A stretch of DNA of 8,304 nt. It comes from CAYLLT01 sp964591605. Its GTDB lineage: Bacteria > Planctomycetota > Phycisphaerae > UBA1845 > PWPN01. This document shows, in pieces, positions 6,595 to 8,304 of this stretch (position 1 is its first letter; each line of letters opens with the position of its first letter). The stretch covers positions 1-8,304 of the forward strand of contig CAZQEN010000334.1 in the NCBI GenBank assembly GCA_964591605.1. The letters are read 5' to 3'. Below the pieces are notes generated by a model, which was given only the letters and a program-made list of their open reading frames with translations, searched no databases and was not told the DNA's origin. The translations under genes were made by a program, and so were the position numbers.

Positions 6595-6598
6595 GCGA

Positions 6599-6607
6599 CC
6601 TCTCCTT
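6599..6607 (-). promoter_or_regulatory. Shine-Dalgarno site fixing the start at 6594
   Basis: On the - strand this reads AAGGAGAGG, followed by TCGC and ATG. The match and spacing are near ideal and select ATG 6594 over the longer in-frame reading from 6633, whose extra residues (Arg/Lys-rich) would precede the signal peptide. Confidence 0.8.
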
Positions 6608-6630
6608 GTCGTTTTCTCGCCGGTCCTTCC

Positions 6631-6642
6631 CAAACCGGTTTG
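6631..6642. repeat. Perfect 12-bp palindrome CAAACCGGTTTG
   Basis: Perfect dyad 37 bp upstream of the ATG at 6594. A second, 15-bp dyad (6661-6675) starts 18 bp further away. They could bind a dimeric regulator or form part of the 5' leader. No known operator consensus is recognised. Confidence 0.5.
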
Positions 6643-6660
6643 AATAACAGAAACGTGTTG

Positions 6661-6675
6661 GCCGAACCGTTCGGC
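6661..6675. repeat. 15-bp inverted repeat GCCGAAC-C-GTTCGGC
   Basis: Perfect 7-bp arms around a single central base, upstream of the 6594 gene on the - strand. It may be an operator, or a tight hairpin if transcribed. It shares no sequence with the neighbouring CAAACCGGTTTG dyad. Confidence 0.5.
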
Positions 6676-6760
6676 TCACGCAGGAGAGTTGGCAGGTTGG
6701 GGGCGGTATCTTTCGCGCTGGGGAGCCGTTTGCCGGGTGGTGCAGCGCAGCAGACGCTAG

Positions 6761-6780
6761 CCCGTCCGAGGGAGGACGGG
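6761..6780. repeat. Hairpin repeat with CCCGTCC/GGACGGG arms
   Basis: Perfect 7-bp arms around the six-base loop GAGGGA. The style (short GC arms, purine loop, intergenic position) resembles dispersed palindromic repeats of planctomycete genomes and would be a third family in this window. Only one copy is present here, so membership of a repeat family cannot be shown from this sequence. Confidence 0.45.
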
Positions 6781-6825
6781 GTGGGCGCGATCAGTGGTGA
6801 CGGAGTGAACTGGCAGTGGTTCGCT

Positions 6826-6845
6826 GGCGGGCGAAACGGCCCGCC
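6826..6845 (-). terminator. Possible tpx terminator hairpin
   Basis: GGCGGGC (6826-6832) and GCCCGCC (6839-6845) form a 7-bp GC stem with a six-base loop, 29 bp beyond the tpx stop codon. No T-tract follows on the - strand, so its efficiency as an intrinsic terminator is doubtful. Confidence 0.4.
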
Positions 6846-6874
6846 CCACGGCGGATCTTCCGTTCGGCCGCGAC

Positions 6875-7384
6875 TCAACCCAGAGAGCGGAGCACCTTCA
6901 GCGCCGCGTCATAGTTGGGGTGCTCCGCCACTTCCTTGACATATTCGACGTGTCGGATCTTGTCGTCCTTGTCCAGCACGAACAGCGCCCGGCAGTTGAT
7001 ACGGAGACCCGGGATCAACGTGCCATAGGCTTTCCCGAACGCGCAATCGAGGTGATCGCTCAGGACGGTGATGCGGCCCTGATCGATGCCTTCGGTGCTG
7101 CAGAACCGCGACTGGGCTGGCGGCAGGTCGACGCTGACCGTATAGAACTGCACATTCGGCAGCGCCGAGGCCTCCTGGTTAAACCGCTTGGTCTGCAGGG
7201 CGCATACCGGTGTGTCGAGTGAGGGCACCACGCTGATGAGCCGCACGTGGCCCCGGCCCTGGCTGATGCGAAATTCATCGACGAGGCTCTTCTTGAGACG
7301 GGCGTCGGGCGCTGGATCGCCTGCCTTGAGTTCGGGACCTTCGAGATCGAGGGGGTTGCCTTTCAGCGTCGTTTGTCGGGCCAT
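6875..7384 (-). CDS. tpx: Thiol peroxidase Tpx (atypical 2-Cys peroxiredoxin)
   Basis: Thioredoxin-dependent lipid and alkyl hydroperoxide reductase of the Tpx subfamily, 169 residues. The start is ATG 7384 (MARQTTLKGNPLDL), six bases after a perfect AAGGAG. A longer in-frame reading from 7423 would add 13 residues lacking any family similarity. Cys61 in VPSLDTPVCALQTKRFNQEA is the peroxidatic Cys with its Thr/Pro environment, and Cys95 in DLPPAQSRFCSTEGI is the resolving Cys. Both numbers coincide with E. coli Tpx Cys61 and Cys95. Arg132 (NCRALFVLD) matches the conserved active-site Arg. Two further Cys (114, 131) are not part of the usual mechanism. There is no signal peptide, so it is cytoplasmic. 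It has its own promoter (7446-7475) and is probably monocistronic, as the next gene lies 280 bp downstream across several hairpins. The family assignment is secure. Confidence 0.97.
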   Translation of the reverse strand: MARQTTLKGNPLDLEGPELKAGDPAPDARLKKSLVDEFRISQGRGHVRLISVVPSLDTPVCALQTKRFNQEASALPNVQFYTVSVDLPPAQSRFCSTEGIDQGRITVLSDHLDCAFGKAYGTLIPGLRINCRALFVLDKDDKIRHVEYVKEVAEHPNYDAALKVLRSLG

Positions 7385-7390
7385 GTGCGT

Positions 7391-7396
7391 CTCCTT
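7391..7396 (-). promoter_or_regulatory. Shine-Dalgarno site fixing the tpx start
   Basis: Reads AAGGAG on the - strand with a six-base gap to ATG 7384. It excludes the longer in-frame reading from 7423 as the main start. Confidence 0.85.
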
Positions 7397-7445
7397 GTGG
7401 ATCGGGGGATGTCGCGCCGACACCGGCTCCGGCGCACGGGGGGCG

Positions 7446-7475
7446 ACTATAGCGAACCGGGCCGCCGGGGGTCAA
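7446..7475 (-). promoter_or_regulatory. Sigma70-type promoter of tpx
   Basis: On the - strand, TTGACC (7475-7470) and TATAGT (7451-7446) are separated by 18 bp. Each hexamer matches the consensus at five of six positions, which is notable in GC-rich DNA. Transcription would start near 7439, giving a leader of about 55 nt. That leader contains a GCGCCG/CGGCGC stem (7414-7419 with 7430-7435) just upstream of the ribosome site. The promoter begins 18 bp beyond the stop of the upstream 69-residue gene, so tpx need not depend on read-through. Confidence 0.75.
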
Positions 7476-7493
7476 GCCGTCTGAAGGCGGCCG

Positions 7494-7703
7494 TCAGGAA
7501 TCGATTCCGCTGTTGCCGCCCAGATTGGTGAGAAAGTCAGCGAGTTGACCCCCGCCCAGCGTGGTCGTGACGCTTCCGCTTACGAAGCTGAACAGTCCCG
7601 TCTTGACAGAGCTGATCAGAATGTCCCCACAGCTCACGGACATCAGGGTTCCGCCGCACAGGAGCATCAGCAGGGTTATCCGGAGAAGCCGGTAAGCCTT
7701 CAC
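7494..7703 (-). CDS. Small probable lipoprotein, 69 residues
   Basis: A 69-residue protein starting at GTG 7703, supported by GGAAGGAG eight bases upstream (7712-7719 on the + strand) and by a good promoter. The N-terminus has a Lys/Arg-containing head (MKAYRLLR) and a hydrophobic core (ITLLMLLCGGTLMSV), ending at Ser-Cys (Cys25) followed by Gly-Asp. This looks like a lipoprotein signal with a non-ideal lipobox. The mature part has only about 45 residues, rich in Gly, Ser, Thr and Leu (FVSGSVTTTLGGGQL, FLTNLGG), and has no recognisable domain. Short Cys-anchored proteins of this build are common in planctomycetes. Function unknown. It is divergent from the 7859 gene and upstream of tpx on the same strand. 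Confidence 0.75.
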   Translation of the reverse strand: MKAYRLLRITLLMLLCGGTLMSVSCGDILISSVKTGLFSFVSGSVTTTLGGGQLADFLTNLGGNSGIDS

Positions 7704-7744
7704 GTGTCCAACTCCTTCCGCCGGGTGCCGGGCGAGGCGTTGAG

Positions 7745-7773
7745 ATTATACCGCTCAGGTCCGCAGGAACCAA
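7745..7773 (-). promoter_or_regulatory. Promoter of the 69-residue lipoprotein gene
   Basis: On the - strand a perfect TATAAT (7750-7745) lies 17 bp after TTGGTT (7773-7768, matching the first three bases of the -35 consensus). Transcription would start near 7738, leaving a leader of about 35 nt to GTG 7703. Confidence 0.7.
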
Positions 7774-7800
7774 CGCGTCAGTCGCTTCTCGCCGTCCGCA

Positions 7801-7829
7801 TTGATCTGCGGTGCCTCCTGCGCCAGAAT
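7801..7829 (+). promoter_or_regulatory. Weak candidate promoter for the 7859 gene
   Basis: TTGATC (7801-7806) and CAGAAT (7824-7829) are 17 bp apart, each matching four of six consensus bases. The start would fall near 7836, about 22 nt before the ATG. It lies about 30 bp from the divergent promoter at 7745-7773, so the two could share a regulator. Confidence 0.4.
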
Positions 7830-7847
7830 ATCACCGTGGACTGACAG

Positions 7848-7853
7848 AAAGGA
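7848..7853 (+). promoter_or_regulatory. Shine-Dalgarno site selecting ATG 7859
   Basis: AAAGGA with a five-base gap to ATG 7859. The alternative ATG at 7853 overlaps this site and so cannot use it. A still longer reading from 7811 would place a polar stretch ahead of the export signal. Confidence 0.65.
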
Positions 7854-7858
7854 TGCTC

Positions 7859-8269
7859 ATGAGATCCACTTCTTCGCCTCTCTCTGCAACGGTCGTCCTC
7901 CTGGCTGGTTTCGGCTGCACCCCCTCCACCGAGGTGACGTTGATCAACAACGCTTCCTCCACCGTGGACGCGACGGTCTTCTATCACGACGATCAGAATG
8001 TGCTGGAGACGCTGATCGACGACGTGGGGGCGAGGCTTGACTTTACGGACATCGAGCCGGGCGGGCGTCGCACCTTCAGCCGCCCGTGCGAGGATCTGCA
8101 GGCGATCCAGGTGGAGGCCGACCTGGAGCTCGTCGGCAGCCTGGGACCCTCGGAGACCTCCGAGGTCTTCCGCGACGGCACTGATTTCGGCTGCGGCGAC
8201 CAGCTCACATTCACGTTCACCTCCAGCACGCTGCCGCCCGATCTGGACATCGGGTTCGGAAACCCGTGA
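7859..8269 (+). CDS. Probable lipoprotein with two mature-domain cysteines
   Basis: A 136-residue protein from ATG 7859. The signal (MRSTSSPLSATVVLLAGFGC) is short, with a single Arg and a hydrophobic stretch ending at Cys20, a plausible though imperfect lipoprotein site. The mature part opens with a beta-like segment (EVTLINNASSTVDATVFYHD) and has an acidic run. It contains two Cys, Cys77 in FSRPCEDLQAI and Cys112 in DGTDFGCGDQLTFTF, which could form a disulfide outside the cytoplasm. From memory, the pattern (NN.s...V.v.vfy.dd, C.dLQAI, GLGP-like turn, F.CGD.i.f.F) resembles small uncharacterised exported proteins of planctomycetes; I cannot name a family. The acidic surface and beta pattern suggest a compact beta-sandwich. 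No enzymatic motif is visible. It is divergently transcribed from the 69-residue lipoprotein gene. The window ends 35 bp after its stop. Confidence 0.82.
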   Translation: MRSTSSPLSATVVLLAGFGCTPSTEVTLINNASSTVDATVFYHDDQNVLETLIDDVGARLDFTDIEPGGRRTFSRPCEDLQAIQVEADLELVGSLGPSETSEVFRDGTDFGCGDQLTFTFTSSTLPPDLDIGFGNP

Positions 8270-8304
8270 CGTGTGCCGATGGGGCCGTGCTCTCGCGGAC
8301 GGCA

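Larger units (their letters stand above)
6595..6874. other. Intergenic region with several palindromes between tpx and the 6594 gene
   Basis: 280 bp without a credible gene on either strand. It contains four clear inverted repeats: CAAACCGGTTTG (6631-6642, perfect), GCCGAAC-C-GTTCGGC (6661-6675, perfect), CCCGTCC/GGACGGG (6761-6767 with 6774-6780) and GGCGGGC/GCCCGCC (6826-6832 with 6839-6845). The first two lie 37-81 bases upstream of the start of the 6594 gene, where an operator would sit. I see no convincing -35/-10 pair for that gene. The last hairpin is placed to end tpx transcripts. Confidence 0.6.

Noticed and set aside
5945..6679. 244-codon - strand open frame overlapping the 6594 gene
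   Set aside because: Its translation is Arg/Ser/Gln/Gly-rich with no signal or domain, whereas the other frame has an ideal ribosome site and signal peptide.
7545..7844. 99-codon + strand open frame opposite the 69-residue lipoprotein gene
   Set aside because: There is no ribosome site, the composition is polar and shadow-like, and it overlaps two promoters and the start of a better-supported gene on the other strand.
1..8304. tRNA, rRNA, insertion sequence or prophage genes
   Set aside because: None seen: no cloverleaf-like sequence with a GTTCGA-type arm, no transposase or integrase reading frame, and no target-site duplications around a gene-sized element.

Overview
The window is GC-rich, densely coding bacterial DNA, most likely chromosomal and from a planctomycete (Planctomycetota, perhaps a Phycisphaerae-like lineage). 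This is inference from three things: the style of the complex I subunits; the short palindromic repeats whose chance translations read like WHRRLAC and GTGVSPV, a familiar nuisance in planctomycete genomes; and small Cys-anchored exported proteins of a kind common in that phylum. No marker gene settles the taxonomy.

Layout. Positions 1-5575 are the 3' end of a nuo operon on the + strand: nuoL (5' end cut by the window edge), nuoM and nuoN, the three antiporter-like proton-channel subunits of NADH:quinone oxidoreductase (complex I). Their key Glu, Lys and His residues are present, so all three look functional. The two gaps inside the operon (132 and 196 bp) are largely filled by two different families of hairpin-forming repeats. 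One repeat supplies the stop codon of nuoL and another runs up to the start codon of nuoN. A 152-residue, mostly helical soluble protein overlaps the nuoN stop codon (ATGA, 5572-6030) and ends the operon. A long GC stem at its 3' end may be a bidirectional terminator.

Positions 6139-7703 are on the - strand. In transcription order they are a 69-residue probable lipoprotein (7703 to 7494), an atypical 2-Cys thiol peroxidase (tpx, 7384 to 6875) with its own sigma70-type promoter, and an exported beta-rich protein (6594 to 6139) that converges on the nuo operon. At 7859-8269, divergent from the 69-residue gene, is a + strand lipoprotein with two Cys residues in its mature domain.

How the genes fit together. 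NuoL/M/N couple quinone reduction to proton translocation across the membrane. Tpx removes hydroperoxides, which is compatible with sitting beside a respiratory operon, but its separate promoter and opposite strand argue against co-regulation. The exported small proteins have no evident link to complex I. The least explained elements are the intra-operon repeat arrays and the small helical protein translationally coupled to nuoN.
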